Source: Clostridia bacterium | GTDB lineage: Bacteria; Bacillota; Clostridia; UBA1381 | Reading direction: 5' to 3' | NCBI GenBank assembly: GCA_017415105.1 | Contig: JAFQJD010000030.1 | Location: forward strand, 33,039 to 97,038 | Length of the DNA: 64,000 nt | Shown here: one piece after another, positions 18,010-26,640 of the stretch | Numbering within the stretch: position 1 is the first letter of the stretch | Layout: each line of letters starts with the position of its first letter | The notes under the pieces: model-generated | Database searches by the model: none | What the model saw: only the letters and a program-made list of their open reading frames with translations | What the model was told of the DNA's origin: nothing | Translations under genes and position numbers: made by a program

Positions 18010-18630
18010 TCAGTTTATAATTTCAGTAATAGAAAGTGTACCCTCTATTTTAAGTGACTGACCGGATGCGATATCGAAGGTATATGTCTGTGTATCGAGC
18101 AGGGCAAGGTTCTGTTTGTCCTGCAAGGTGCCGGCAATAGTGTAAAGCATAAGAGTGCCTTTTCCTTCGGCTTTATACCGTCCCGGTTTCAAGTCGGACG
18201 GGGATTTGAGTTTTACATTGGTGTAGGATTTTGTTCCGCCGGTGTTGTTGCCGGACATAGCTGAGAGACTTTCGTTGTAGGCAGTTTTTTCGGAAATTGC
18301 TGTATCAAGAGAAACTGATGTTTCTTTAGCTTTCTCGATTGCTGTTGTATAATCATTAAGCTCAGCTGTAAGGGCGTTGACCTCATCAAGCAGGAGCCTG
18401 TTATCCTCAAGTGTTTTATCGTATTGTGCCGCTTCTTTTTCGAGTCTCTTTTTTTCTTCATTTAACCCTGACATAGCGGAATTCATAGCACGTTTTTCGC
18501 TTGCTACAACTGCTGATGCCTGTGTTTTTAATACAGACTGGCTGTTAAGGACTATAACGATAATACCTATAACTATACTCACAAAAATGGGGAGGATAAC
18601 GGTGAGAATGAAATTTTTGTTCTTTAACAT
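18010..18630 (-). CDS. single-span coiled-coil protein, C-terminal domain paralogous to upstream neighbour
   Basis: Not recognised. 206 aa. One membrane helix (about 9-31), then a coiled coil (about 43-125, Glu/Lys/Ala/Leu rich), a Gly/Asn linker, and a C-terminal domain of about 60 residues starting SDLKPGRYKAEGKGTLM. The same architecture and a related final domain (PPGKYIAGKNIAAGKYRVMG) occur in the gene immediately upstream in the operon, so the two arose by duplication and may form a heteromer. The topology suggests that the final domain is outside the cell. Confidence 0.65.
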   Translation of the reverse strand: MLKNKNFILTVILPIFVSIVIGIIVIVLNSQSVLKTQASAVVASEKRAMNSAMSGLNEEKKRLEKEAAQYDKTLEDNRLLLDEVNALTAELNDYTTAIEKAKETSVSLDTAISEKTAYNESLSAMSGNNTGGTKSYTNVKLKSPSDLKPGRYKAEGKGTLMLYTIAGTLQDKQNLALLDTQTYTFDIASGQSLKIEGTLSITEIIN

Positions 18631-18644
18631 TATACTGCACCCCC

Positions 18645-19454
18645 TTAATTGAACGATGTAAACTTGACCTTGCTGTCAAATTTAATTACATCATTAGTCT
18701 CAAGAGTTACTTCTATAGGTGTCGAACCGAGTGTTGTATTTATTTTTGACTTTCCCGCCGCACTTGCAACCATAAACTTACCGGTGCCCATAACACGATA
18801 TTTTCCGGCGGCAATGTTCTTGCCGGCGATATATTTTCCGGGCGGAAGCACGGTTTCGGGCGGAGTTTTTTCTGCAATACTTGCATCAAGCTGTGCGACA
18901 GCTTTGCGTTTTTCTTCAATCTGGGCATTTAGTTCATTAAGCTCATATGCCTTTGCAGTTATCTGTGTTCTTAACTCGGCTTTCGTGTTATCAAAATCCG
19001 AGATTTTATCTATCTGTTCTTTTTTGTCTTTGTTAGATTCCGTCAGATTTTCAATGTCAGTTTTTAATGTATCATGTCTTGATTTCAGACTTTCGTAATC
19101 TTTGTCCTGACGCAGTGTTTTTTGTTGTTCTTTTATGATTTCTTCATTACCCGGCATAAAGTATGCGAGAGTGAACGAAAGTGCAATTATACAAACGGAT
19201 ATTAAAGCAGAAAGGGAGCGATAGAGAATCAGACGCCCTTTTTCTGAAAGTCCGTAAATTTCGGATTGTATATCGGTTTCTTCAGATTTCTTTTTTATGA
19301 ATAAAGAAAGGAACTGTTTCAGCTTTGGTTTATTTTTAATAACCTCAACATCTTCGGGCTCAGCGTCGGTGTCGAGGTCTTTGTAGAATTCGATAATTTC
19401 TTCAACCTCAAGAGACTGAGGTAGTGAAATATCATCTTTCTTTTCAGTTTCCAT
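18645..19454 (-). CDS. single-span coiled-coil protein with acidic cytoplasmic head
   Basis: Not recognised. 269 aa. Residues 1-75 are polar and acidic, a membrane helix lies at about 78-100, and a long coiled coil covers about 103-190. A C-terminal domain of about 70 residues carries PPGKYIAGKNIAAGKYRVMG, resembling small AG-x-Y-x-V-G-x-D-I-PAG-x-Y beta domains of unknown role. It lies 18 bases after ispE, so is probably cotranscribed with dxs-tlyA-ispE. A role at the cell envelope is only inferred from topology. Confidence 0.65.
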   Translation of the reverse strand: METEKKDDISLPQSLEVEEIIEFYKDLDTDAEPEDVEVIKNKPKLKQFLSLFIKKKSEETDIQSEIYGLSEKGRLILYRSLSALISVCIIALSFTLAYFMPGNEEIIKEQQKTLRQDKDYESLKSRHDTLKTDIENLTESNKDKKEQIDKISDFDNTKAELRTQITAKAYELNELNAQIEEKRKAVAQLDASIAEKTPPETVLPPGKYIAGKNIAAGKYRVMGTGKFMVASAAGKSKINTTLGSTPIEVTLETNDVIKFDSKVKFTSFN

Positions 19455-19472
19455 ATGAGCCCTCCTTATCGT

Positions 19473-20351
19473 TTAGAGTGTCGACACGAGATAAACTTCC
19501 TTAAACTGATAATAGAAGCTGTCGTGAGATTTTTTTGCTGTATCATAATCGGGGAATATTCCGAACACTGTCGGACCTGACCCGCTCATAACAGCACCCA
19601 ATGCACCGTTTAAAATCATTTTACGGCGTATGCCACGTACAATGGGGTGAATGTTTTCGGTAACAGTACCCATCACGTTTGACAGGTTATCGGCAATGGC
19701 GGAGATATTACCCGATTTTATTGCACTAATCATGGCATCAGTATCGGGGTGTTTGAGTATTTCGGCAGAATCAATCGCCTCATATACAGTTCCGGTTGAT
19801 ACACTTATAGACGGTTTAACCATTAAAATGGTACACTTCGGGACAGGCGGCAGGGGAGTGAGAATTTCTCCGATGCCTGTTGCAAGTGCAGTACCACCCG
19901 AAAAACAGTAGGGTACATCAGCACCTAATGTTGCTCCGATATCTTTTAATGTATCAAGTGGCAGGTTTGTGTTATAAAGCCTGTCAAGTGCACACAGCAC
20001 TGCTGCGGCATTTCCGCTTCCGCCGGCAAGCCCTGCAGCAACGGGAATGTTTTTCGTTATAGATATATCGCATCCGCCGTTTGTACCTGTATATTCAAAG
20101 AACGCAAGTGCGGCTTTGTATGCAATATTTTTTTCGTTTGTAGGTAAATATACGAGATTGGTCGAAACGGTTATTCCCGAATCAGTTTTATCAACAACCA
20201 CAATATCGTGAAGTGAAACAGTCTGCATAATCATTTCTACATCGTGGTATCCGTCGGGACGTTTTCCTAAAACGTCAAGTGTCAGATTGATTTTTGCATA
20301 GGAACGTGCAGTAGCACGGTTACCTGATACAACCAGACTATCCATAATCAT
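19473..20351 (-). CDS. ispE: 4-diphosphocytidyl-2-C-methyl-D-erythritol kinase
   Basis: GHMP kinase phosphorylating CDP-methylerythritol in the MEP isoprenoid pathway (292 aa). Motifs: SYAKINLTLDVLGKRPDGYH near the N-terminus, the ATP loop PVAAGLAGGSGNAA (103-116), the ADVPYCFSGG segment and the late GSGPTVFGIF. GGAGGTG lies about 8 bases before the first ATG. It sits in the same operon as dxs, two enzymes of one pathway, with tlyA between them. Confidence 0.94.
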   Translation of the reverse strand: MIMDSLVVSGNRATARSYAKINLTLDVLGKRPDGYHDVEMIMQTVSLHDIVVVDKTDSGITVSTNLVYLPTNEKNIAYKAALAFFEYTGTNGGCDISITKNIPVAAGLAGGSGNAAAVLCALDRLYNTNLPLDTLKDIGATLGADVPYCFSGGTALATGIGEILTPLPPVPKCTILMVKPSISVSTGTVYEAIDSAEILKHPDTDAMISAIKSGNISAIADNLSNVMGTVTENIHPIVRGIRRKMILNGALGAVMSGSGPTVFGIFPDYDTAKKSHDSFYYQFKEVYLVSTL

Positions 20352-20369
20352 ACAGTTTTCACCTCCGTT

Positions 20370-21179
20370 TTATTTGTCAAGATTTTCGTGTGATTTCTCA
20401 ACTATCTGTAAAATTTCCTCGTCGGTTATTTTTTCTGTTTCATCGCTTTTTCTTAAATAGGCAAGGTATTCGATGTTTCCTTCAGGTCCTTTAATGGGCG
20501 AGAATGAAAGACCGAGCAGCATAAAGCCGTTTTCTGTTGCAAAATCAAGAACACCGCGAATTACATCAAAGTGTATGTTTTTATCCCTTACAACACCCTT
20601 TTTGCCTACCTGACCTTTACCTGCTTCAAACTGTGGCTTTATGAGTGCCACAATTTCACCGTCAGGAGAGAGAAGATTATATGCCGCCGGCAAAACAAGT
20701 TTAAGCGAGATAAATGAAACGTCAATCGACGCAAAATCAATCGGTTCACCTATATCTTTGGGTGTGACGTAGCGGATGTTGGTACGCTCCATATTAACAA
20801 CGCGTTCATCACTGCGTAGCTTCCAGGCAAACTGTCCATAGCCGACATCAACGGCGTACACCTTTTTTGCACCGTTCTGAAGCATACAGTCGGTAAAACC
20901 ACCAGTTGATGCACCAATATCCATTGTTACCTTGCCATCAAGTGTGATGGGGAACTCCTGCATTGCCTTTTCAAGCTTGAGCCCGCCACGGCTTACGTAT
21001 TTAAGCTGTTCGCCGCGAAACTCAACCTCGGTTTCGTTTTCATCAAGCATTGTTCCTGCTTTGTCGCATTTCTGATTTTTAATATACACCTGACCTGCCA
21101 TAATAAGTGCCTTTGCACGTTCACGGCTTGAGGTCAGACCTTTTTCGGTAAGATATACATCAAGTCTGATTTTTGCCAT
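20370..21179 (-). CDS. tlyA: TlyA-family rRNA (cytidine-2'-O) methyltransferase
   Basis: 269 aa with an N-terminal S4 RNA-binding domain (residues 1-60: RLDVYLTEKGLTSSRERAK) and an FtsJ-like SAM methyltransferase domain (DIGASTGGFTDC at 87-98; DVSFISL). In other bacteria TlyA methylates rRNA cytidines and affects capreomycin sensitivity. Its start overlaps the end of dxs by 20 bases, so the two are translationally linked. The dxs-tlyA linkage is common in Clostridia. Confidence 0.92.
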   Translation of the reverse strand: MAKIRLDVYLTEKGLTSSRERAKALIMAGQVYIKNQKCDKAGTMLDENETEVEFRGEQLKYVSRGGLKLEKAMQEFPITLDGKVTMDIGASTGGFTDCMLQNGAKKVYAVDVGYGQFAWKLRSDERVVNMERTNIRYVTPKDIGEPIDFASIDVSFISLKLVLPAAYNLLSPDGEIVALIKPQFEAGKGQVGKKGVVRDKNIHFDVIRGVLDFATENGFMLLGLSFSPIKGPEGNIEYLAYLRKSDETEKITDEEILQIVEKSHENLDK

Positions 21180-23022
21180 TCTTAAGTTCCTTTATTATAT
21201 ATTCTGACACAGTTACAGTGTCAACTCCGTATTTTTCATCAAGCTCGCCCACAGTTCCGTGAACGATAGGCTCGCAGGGGAATGCGAATGCTTTGAATTT
21301 GCATACAATCCCTTGAGAGAGCAGTATTTCTGCGATATGCTCGCCCATACCGCCTGATTTGATATTATCCTCAAGTGTGATTACAAATTTTGTCTTTTGT
21401 GCAGTTTCAGTAACTGCCTTTTCGTTTACAGGGAACACTGTCGGAAGTTCGATTATTTCAGCTGTAAAGTTCTCTTTTGCAAGGGTTTCTGAAATCTCCT
21501 CTGCACGTTTTAACATACGTCCGGATGCTATTATTGAAACATCACTGCTGGCATTTCTTACGTATGCCTTGCCGTATTCAAAATCTGAAGTATCAAATGA
21601 GCTTTCGGTATTGCCTCTCGGATAACGTATTGCAATCGGTCCGTTATGCACGTTTATTGCATAGCGGAGCATACTGTCAAGCTGTGCGAAAGATGACGCA
21701 GAAAGTACGGTCATATTCGGCATAGTTGAAAGATAAGACAAATCATAAACACCCTGATGTGTTTCACCGTCAGCACCGACAATTCCGGCACGGTCAATGG
21801 GGAACACAACATGAAGATTCTGCAGACATACATCGTGCAGTGCCTGGTCATACGCACGCTGCAAAAATGTTGAATACAACGGTATTACCGGTATAAAACC
21901 TGATGCTGCCATACCTGCGGCAAAAGTAACGCCGTGCTGTTCAGCGATTCCAACATCGAAAAATCTGTCTCTATAGAGCTTTGAAAACTCAACAAGCCCT
22001 GTCCCGTCAGGCATTGCACAAGTGATTGCGACTACTTTGTCATTATCCCTTGCAATATCAATCAGAGTTTTGCCGAACTGCGAGCTGTACGAATTCTTAA
22101 GAGGTGGAAGCTTGCCGTCAGAGGCATTAAATACACCGACACCGTGGAAGGTTGACGGGTCCTTTTCCGCCGGAGTATAGCCTTTGCCTTTCTGGGTACA
22201 TACGTGCAGAAGAACCGGCTTTGCTTCTGTTTTTGCATACTCAAGACAGTCAATGAGTGATTTTAAATCGTGACCGTCCACCGGACCTATATATTTAAAG
22301 CCTAAATCCTCAAAAACTGTTGTTGCAATTACATATCTTCGTATAACTGATTTAACTTTCTCAATACATATCCGTATCGGTTTACCAATGAGCGGAATTT
22401 TGTTAAGAAATCCTGAAACCTTACGCTTTGAATTGAAATATACACGGTTAATGCGTATTTTACGCAGGTGTTTTGATACGGCACCGACATTTTTTGAAAT
22501 AGACATTGCATTGTCGTTTAATATTAAAGTCAGCGGAGTTTTTGTATGTCCGGCATCGTTCATAGCCTCGTAAATTTCGCCACCTGTCAGGGCACCGTCG
22601 CCAAAAAGAGCAATAATATTGTTCTTTTTGCCTGCTAAATCACGTGCTCTTGCCATACCGAGTGCGGCAGAAACGGAGGTGGAGGAGTGGCCTGTATCAA
22701 ATGCGTCAAACTCACTCTCTGAACGTTTCGGGAAACCCGATATACCGCCGAACTGACGGAGTGTATCCATCTTATCGGCTCTGCCGGAAAGAATCTTGTG
22801 TACGTATGACTGATGTCCCACGTCAAAAACGAGCTTGTCCTGTGGTAAATCAAAAACCTTATGGATTGCAACTGTAAGCTCGACAACGCCGAGGTTGGGT
22901 GCAAGATGTCCGCCGGTTTTGCTGACATTTTCTATAAGAAAATCCCTGATTTCTCTGCACAGTATATTAAGCTCATCAATATTCATATTTTTGAGTTTAT
23001 CTGTGGTTAATCCTTTTATCAT
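21160..23022 (-). CDS. dxs: 1-deoxy-D-xylulose-5-phosphate synthase
   Basis: Thiamine-diphosphate enzyme making DXP from pyruvate and glyceraldehyde 3-phosphate, the entry step of the MEP pathway (620 aa, normal). Seen: FDVGHQSYVHKILSGR, the ThDP motif GDGALTGG (141-148) with its Asn in NDNAMSIS, the transketolase-type pyrimidine domain (FDVGIAEQHGVTFAAGMA) and the C-terminal domain. First gene of a six-gene minus-strand operon with a consensus promoter. Confidence 0.95.
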   Translation of the reverse strand: MIKGLTTDKLKNMNIDELNILCREIRDFLIENVSKTGGHLAPNLGVVELTVAIHKVFDLPQDKLVFDVGHQSYVHKILSGRADKMDTLRQFGGISGFPKRSESEFDAFDTGHSSTSVSAALGMARARDLAGKKNNIIALFGDGALTGGEIYEAMNDAGHTKTPLTLILNDNAMSISKNVGAVSKHLRKIRINRVYFNSKRKVSGFLNKIPLIGKPIRICIEKVKSVIRRYVIATTVFEDLGFKYIGPVDGHDLKSLIDCLEYAKTEAKPVLLHVCTQKGKGYTPAEKDPSTFHGVGVFNASDGKLPPLKNSYSSQFGKTLIDIARDNDKVVAITCAMPDGTGLVEFSKLYRDRFFDVGIAEQHGVTFAAGMAASGFIPVIPLYSTFLQRAYDQALHDVCLQNLHVVFPIDRAGIVGADGETHQGVYDLSYLSTMPNMTVLSASSFAQLDSMLRYAINVHNGPIAIRYPRGNTESSFDTSDFEYGKAYVRNASSDVSIIASGRMLKRAEEISETLAKENFTAEIIELPTVFPVNEKAVTETAQKTKFVITLEDNIKSGGMGEHIAEILLSQGIVCKFKAFAFPCEPIVHGTVGELDEKYGVDTVTVSEYIIKELKNGKNQT

Positions 23023-23059
23023 ACTCTAAGCACACTTTCCGCCATTTTAATATGAAAAC

Positions 23060-23088
23060 ATTATATCATATATGCATTAAAAAGTCAA
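23060..23088 (-). promoter_or_regulatory. promoter of dxs operon
   Basis: Minus strand TTGACT, 17-bp spacer, TATAAT. Confidence 0.75.
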
Positions 23089-23118
23089 TGAAAGCTAAAA
23101 ATATTTAACATATTGGTA

Positions 23119-23147
23119 TTGATATTTTAATAAAATTGCGGTATAAT
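23119..23147 (+). promoter_or_regulatory. promoter of M18 aminopeptidase gene
   Basis: TTGATA, 17-bp spacer, TATAAT, divergent from the dxs promoter. Confidence 0.72.
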
Positions 23148-23181
23148 AATTTTGGGAAATTTTATTAGGAGTGAAATCACT

Positions 23182-24585
23182 ATGACAGATAAAGAATTAT
23201 ATGAAAGTCTGAGCTATGGACGCAAGAATGTGTATCTTGAAATTTCAGATGCCGAAAAGGCAGAAATGAAAGATTTGTGTGATAGCTACAGAGCTTTTCT
23301 TGACAAGGGTAAAACCGAAAGAGAATGTATAAAAGAAGCGATTGCAATGGCAAAGGCTGCAGGCTACGTTGATCTTGATACAGTCGACAGCTTAAAGCCG
23401 GGAGATAAGGTATATAAGCTTAACCGTAAAAAGAACATAATAATGGCGGTTATAGGTACAGAGGATATCAGAAACGGAATAAATATTGCAGGTGCACATA
23501 TTGACTCACCCCGTCTTGACCTCAAGCAGAATCCGCTTTATGAAAGTATGGATATGGCACTGTTAAAGACACATTATTACGGTGGCATCAAGAAGTACCA
23601 GTGGCCGACAGTTCCGCTTGCAATCCACGGTGTTATATATGACAAGGACGGAAAACAGCAGGAAATCGTAATAGGTGAGGACGAGAACGATCCGGTATTT
23701 GTTATAACTGATTTGCTTCCGCATCTTGCACAGGATCAGATGTTAAAGAAAATGACAGAGGGAATAGAGGGCGAGAGCCTCAATGTCCTTATAGGCGGAG
23801 CACCGATTAAGGCAGAGGATGTAAAGGAAAAGGTTAAGTTCTCGATCCTTAAAATGCTTAATGCACGTTACGGTATTACTGAGAACAGCTTCATATCTGC
23901 TGAAATTGAGATTGTGCCGGCACAGAAGGCGAAGAATGTCGGACTTGACGAAAGCTTTATCGGAGCATACGGTCATGATGACAGAGTATGTGCATATACA
24001 ACCTTGCGTGGCATAGTAGATGCCGAGGCACCCAAACGCACTGCAATGGCAATCCTTGTCGATAAAGAAGAAATCGGCTCAATGGGCAACACCGGTGCAA
24101 AAAGTGCGTTTATGATGATGACAATAACAGAGCTTATTGAAAAGGCAAACGGTACGTGTTCACTCACCGACCTTAATAAGACAATAACAGAATCTGCATG
24201 TATGTCATCAGACGTATCAGCAGCAGCTGATCCGAACTATCCGTCAGTGCTTGAGGCGAATAATGCCACATATGCCGGATACGGTGTAGGAATAATGAAA
24301 TATACAGGTGCACGTGGAAAGAGTGGCACATCTGATGCAAATTCAGAGTTTGTATATGAAATTGGCAAGCTGATGGATGCTGACGGTGTTATCTGGCAGA
24401 CGGGCGAACTTGGCAAGGTAGACCAGGGCGGCGGCGGAACAATAGCACAGTATGTTGCAGACCTTAATATGGATGTAATTGATTGTGGTGTTCCGGTGCT
24501 TTCAATGCACTCACCGTTTGAGGTTGTGGCGAAGAGTGATGTATATATGGCGTACAGGGCATACAAAGCATTCTATAAAAGATAA
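23182..24585 (+). CDS. M18-family aminopeptidase
   Basis: Cytoplasmic zinc aminopeptidase of the aspartyl-aminopeptidase (DNPEP/ApeA) family, 467 aa. Motifs: NIAGAHIDSPRLDL with His106, GAYGHDDRVCAY, the double-Glu DKEEIGSMGN, and the late CGVPVLSMHSPFEV. The start at 23182 (MTDKELYESL) is chosen because AGGAG lies 10 bases upstream. The ATG-like start 30 bases earlier has no ribosome site and overlaps the promoter. It normally forms a dodecamer and trims N-terminal residues. A palindromic intergenic repeat begins 4 bases after its stop. Confidence 0.92.
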   Translation: MTDKELYESLSYGRKNVYLEISDAEKAEMKDLCDSYRAFLDKGKTERECIKEAIAMAKAAGYVDLDTVDSLKPGDKVYKLNRKKNIIMAVIGTEDIRNGINIAGAHIDSPRLDLKQNPLYESMDMALLKTHYYGGIKKYQWPTVPLAIHGVIYDKDGKQQEIVIGEDENDPVFVITDLLPHLAQDQMLKKMTEGIEGESLNVLIGGAPIKAEDVKEKVKFSILKMLNARYGITENSFISAEIEIVPAQKAKNVGLDESFIGAYGHDDRVCAYTTLRGIVDAEAPKRTAMAILVDKEEIGSMGNTGAKSAFMMMTITELIEKANGTCSLTDLNKTITESACMSSDVSAAADPNYPSVLEANNATYAGYGVGIMKYTGARGKSGTSDANSEFVYEIGKLMDADGVIWQTGELGKVDQGGGGTIAQYVADLNMDVIDCGVPVLSMHSPFEVVAKSDVYMAYRAYKAFYKR

Positions 24586-24589
24586 AATC

Positions 24590-24680
24590 CGGATAAATCA
24601 TCCATCTTGCACTTTTGTGCTCACTCGCGTACCGGCGTACAGCTTGCTCGCCTAAAAGCACAATCTGAATAATTTATTCG
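24590..24680. repeat. palindromic intergenic repeat, copy A (about 91 bp)
   Basis: Imperfect palindrome. The outer arm cggataaat pairs with atttattcg, and the middle has gcac-tttt-gtgc plus a gtac/gtac stem. The core gcacttttgtgctcactcgc and the later ctaaaagca are shared with copy B at 57930-58025. It lies directly behind the M18 stop codon. Probably a REP- or MITE-like element. Confidence 0.75.
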
Positions 24681-24722
24681 AATTTAATAAGCTTAATTTA
24701 AGTAAATGTTTAAATTTTGAGA

Positions 24723-24760
24723 ATTAAAGAGAACGGTTCAACAGACCCGTTCTCTTTAAT
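24723..24760. terminator. hairpin overlapping the proB 3' end
   Basis: Perfect 14-bp stem (attaaagagaacgg / ccgttctctttaat) with a 10-nt loop, including the proB stop codon. It can end proB on the minus strand and stop read-through from the M18 side. Confidence 0.7.
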
Positions 24761-25532
24761 ATGCCTTAAACAGTGTTCCGACCTTCTTACCCTCAATGAG
24801 GTCGTAGAGTGCGTCGATGTTATTGCCGTTTGCAATAATCATACTTATTCCGGCACTGTTTGCGATTTTTGCTGCTTCTATCTTTGTTACCATACCGCCT
24901 GTTCCGACATTTGAGCCGGCACCGCCTGCGGTGTTTTTGACGGTTTCTATATCTTCAACACGTGATATAAGATGTGCATCGGGATTTTTGCGTGGGTCAG
25001 AATCAAACAGCCCGTCAATGTCCGAGAAAAGAACAAGCAAATCCGCCTCAACAACTTTTGCAACGATAGCTGATAAGCTGTCATTATCTCCGATTTCAAT
25101 TTCCTCAACAGAAACGGTGTCGTTTTCGTTTACAATGGGGATAATACCCATTTCAAGCAAAGTGTTGAAGGTGTCTTTTGTGTGCTGTTTGCGTTTTTCT
25201 ATATCAATATCAGAACGGGTGAGAAGTATCTGTGCAACGGTGTTATGATACTCAGAGAACATTCTGTCATAGAGTGCCATAAGTTCGCACTGACCAACTG
25301 CTGCGAGCGACTGTTTCACCTTTGTATCTGTCGGTTTTTTTGAATAACCAAGTTTGCCCATTGCAACGCCGATAGCACCGGATGAAACGAGTATAACCTC
25401 ATAACCCGAGTTTCTTAAATCAGAAAGCACGCGTGCAAGGTCGTTTATTCGTCTTATATTTATTTTTCCGGTATCGTATGTAAGTGTCGATGTGCCGACC
25501 TTTACAACAATACGTTTGTTTTTTCTGTTCAT
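24756..25532 (-). CDS. proB: glutamate 5-kinase without PUA domain
   Basis: Phosphorylates glutamate in the first step of proline synthesis. Amino-acid-kinase fold only: KVGTSTLT near the N-terminus, SSGAIGVAMG, the substrate/feedback region VNENDTVSVEE, FSDIDGLFDSDP, and the ATP-side VGTGGMVTKI. At 258 aa it lacks the C-terminal PUA domain present in the 367-aa E. coli enzyme. PUA-less forms are known in other bacteria. proA is not adjacent, so the pathway is split in this genome. Confidence 0.92.
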   Translation of the reverse strand: MNRKNKRIVVKVGTSTLTYDTGKINIRRINDLARVLSDLRNSGYEVILVSSGAIGVAMGKLGYSKKPTDTKVKQSLAAVGQCELMALYDRMFSEYHNTVAQILLTRSDIDIEKRKQHTKDTFNTLLEMGIIPIVNENDTVSVEEIEIGDNDSLSAIVAKVVEADLLVLFSDIDGLFDSDPRKNPDAHLISRVEDIETVKNTAGGAGSNVGTGGMVTKIEAAKIANSAGISMIIANGNNIDALYDLIEGKKVGTLFKAY

Positions 25533-25563
25533 TGTATTTACCTCTTAATATATAATTAAAACA

Positions 25564-25592
25564 ATTATACACCAAAAAATCCGATTTGTAAA
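25564..25592 (-). promoter_or_regulatory. promoter of proB
   Basis: Minus strand TTTACA, 17-bp spacer, TATAAT. The -35 box lies within the loop of the upstream gene's terminator hairpin. Confidence 0.72.
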
Positions 25593-25604
25593 GTGGCAAA
25601 TCGG
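25574..25604 (-). terminator. intrinsic terminator of noc-like gene
   Basis: Minus strand: 8-bp perfect stem ccgatttg / caaatcgg, then ATTTTTT. It overlaps the proB promoter. Confidence 0.8.
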
Positions 25605-25618
25605 ATAAAAGGGAGGGG

Positions 25619-26407
25619 TTATACAGTTGTATTTTTCACTACTATAACAAACTCATCGCCCCAGTCGTGGGATTTTTCGTTATAGTGTGCGTCAATACCG
25701 CTGTTACGGATTAAGGAAACTGCGTTTGATATGGTGTTACGCAGAAGACCTATATCTTTTATTTTGTTTATCTGAACAGATGGCTCTGTTTCGGTTTTTG
25801 AAAGGTCGTTGATGTATTGTGTTGTTTCTGCCTCTGTAAGCGAATTTTCGCAAATCTGACGTGTCGCCTCAATCTGACGTGACTTGTCCTTGATTTTTAA
25901 AAGTGACTTTGCCTGACGTTCTGTGAGTTTGAAACTGCGTATGTATTTGCGTACAATCGGATCCAGATTCATAAGACTTATCCGCTCATTTATTTCGTAT
26001 GCCTTATTACCGAGCTTCCGTGATAAATCGCGGCTTGAAATACCTTTTTTCTTGATAAGCTCCTTATAGCTTTCTGCAACCTCAAGAAACGATAAATCCT
26101 CACGTTGCAGGTTTTCAAGGAGAGAAAGCACCGCACAGTCTGAACCGTCCGTATCAAGTATGATACACGGGATATCCTTGAGCCCTGCACTGTATGCGGC
26201 TCGGAATCGTCGTTCTCCGGAAATGAGCTCGTATTCGTTATCACCGCACTGACGTACCGATATGGGGTTTAATACGCCGTAGCGTTCTACGGAACGTATA
26301 AGTGCATCCATTGAATCCGGATTAAAGTACTTTCTTGGCTGACACGGATTAGGACGTATGAGCTTGAGCGGAATGTTTTTAATTTTGTTGTATGTAGTAT
26401 CTGACAT
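25619..26407 (-). CDS. ParB/Noc-family DNA-binding protein
   Basis: 262-aa ParB-like protein: N-terminal ParB/CTPase domain (LIRPNPCQPRKYF, then NPISVRQ, and ELISGERRFRAAYSAG), followed by a KorB/HTH domain (LRKLG-type segment, LTERQAKSLL). The longer upstream frame is rejected. MSDTTYNKIK at 26407 has GGTGA about 7 bases before it, and the extra N-terminal 71 residues have no ParB character. It follows rsmG as noc does in Bacillus, so a nucleoid-occlusion role is plausible. A Spo0J-type ParB role cannot be excluded because no parA is in the window. It has its own promoter and a structured 5' leader. Confidence 0.85.
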   Translation of the reverse strand: MSDTTYNKIKNIPLKLIRPNPCQPRKYFNPDSMDALIRSVERYGVLNPISVRQCGDNEYELISGERRFRAAYSAGLKDIPCIILDTDGSDCAVLSLLENLQREDLSFLEVAESYKELIKKKGISSRDLSRKLGNKAYEINERISLMNLDPIVRKYIRSFKLTERQAKSLLKIKDKSRQIEATRQICENSLTEAETTQYINDLSKTETEPSVQINKIKDIGLLRNTISNAVSLIRNSGIDAHYNEKSHDWGDEFVIVVKNTTV

Positions 26408-26569
26408 TTTTATCACCCGTTTTCTTAATATTATAACAGGAAACAGCGAACGGTATTTAGTAGAAGAATGTAAGCTGATACCGTTCGCTGCACCTCGGTG
26501 GTGGAAGGTGTAAGACAATTTGGGGGTGACGGGGTGTCCCGTCTGTATCTGTTTGGTTTCTGTCTTACA
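26408..26569 (-). promoter_or_regulatory. structured 5' leader of noc-like mRNA
   Basis: About 160 nt between promoter and start. It contains, in transcript order, a stem gtaagaca / tgtcttac (26510-26517 with 26561-26568) enclosing a gacggg / cccgtc hairpin, then a 13-bp perfect inverted repeat with arms at 26444-26456 and 26478-26490. No known riboswitch class recognised. May be an attenuator or a protein-binding leader. Confidence 0.45.
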
Positions 26570-26575
26570 AGTACA

Positions 26576-26603
26576 ATTATAGCATAAAAAATTCCACTGT
26601 AAA
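26576..26603 (-). promoter_or_regulatory. promoter of noc-like gene
   Basis: Minus strand TTTACA, 16-bp spacer, TATAAT with TG before it. It follows directly on the rsmG terminator. Confidence 0.68.
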
Positions 26604-26605
26604 GC

Positions 26606-26636
26606 AAAAGCGTGCGACATAAATCGGCACGCTTTT
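26606..26636 (-). terminator. intrinsic terminator of rsmG operon
   Basis: 10-bp perfect stem aaaagcgtgc / gcacgctttt just after the rsmG stop. T residues flank it on the minus strand. Confidence 0.78.
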
Positions 26637-26640
26637 TACG

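Noticed and set aside
26444..26490. parS or Noc-binding site in the noc-like leader
   Set aside because: The inverted repeat does not resemble TGTTTCACGTGAAACA or ATTTCCCGGGAAAT.
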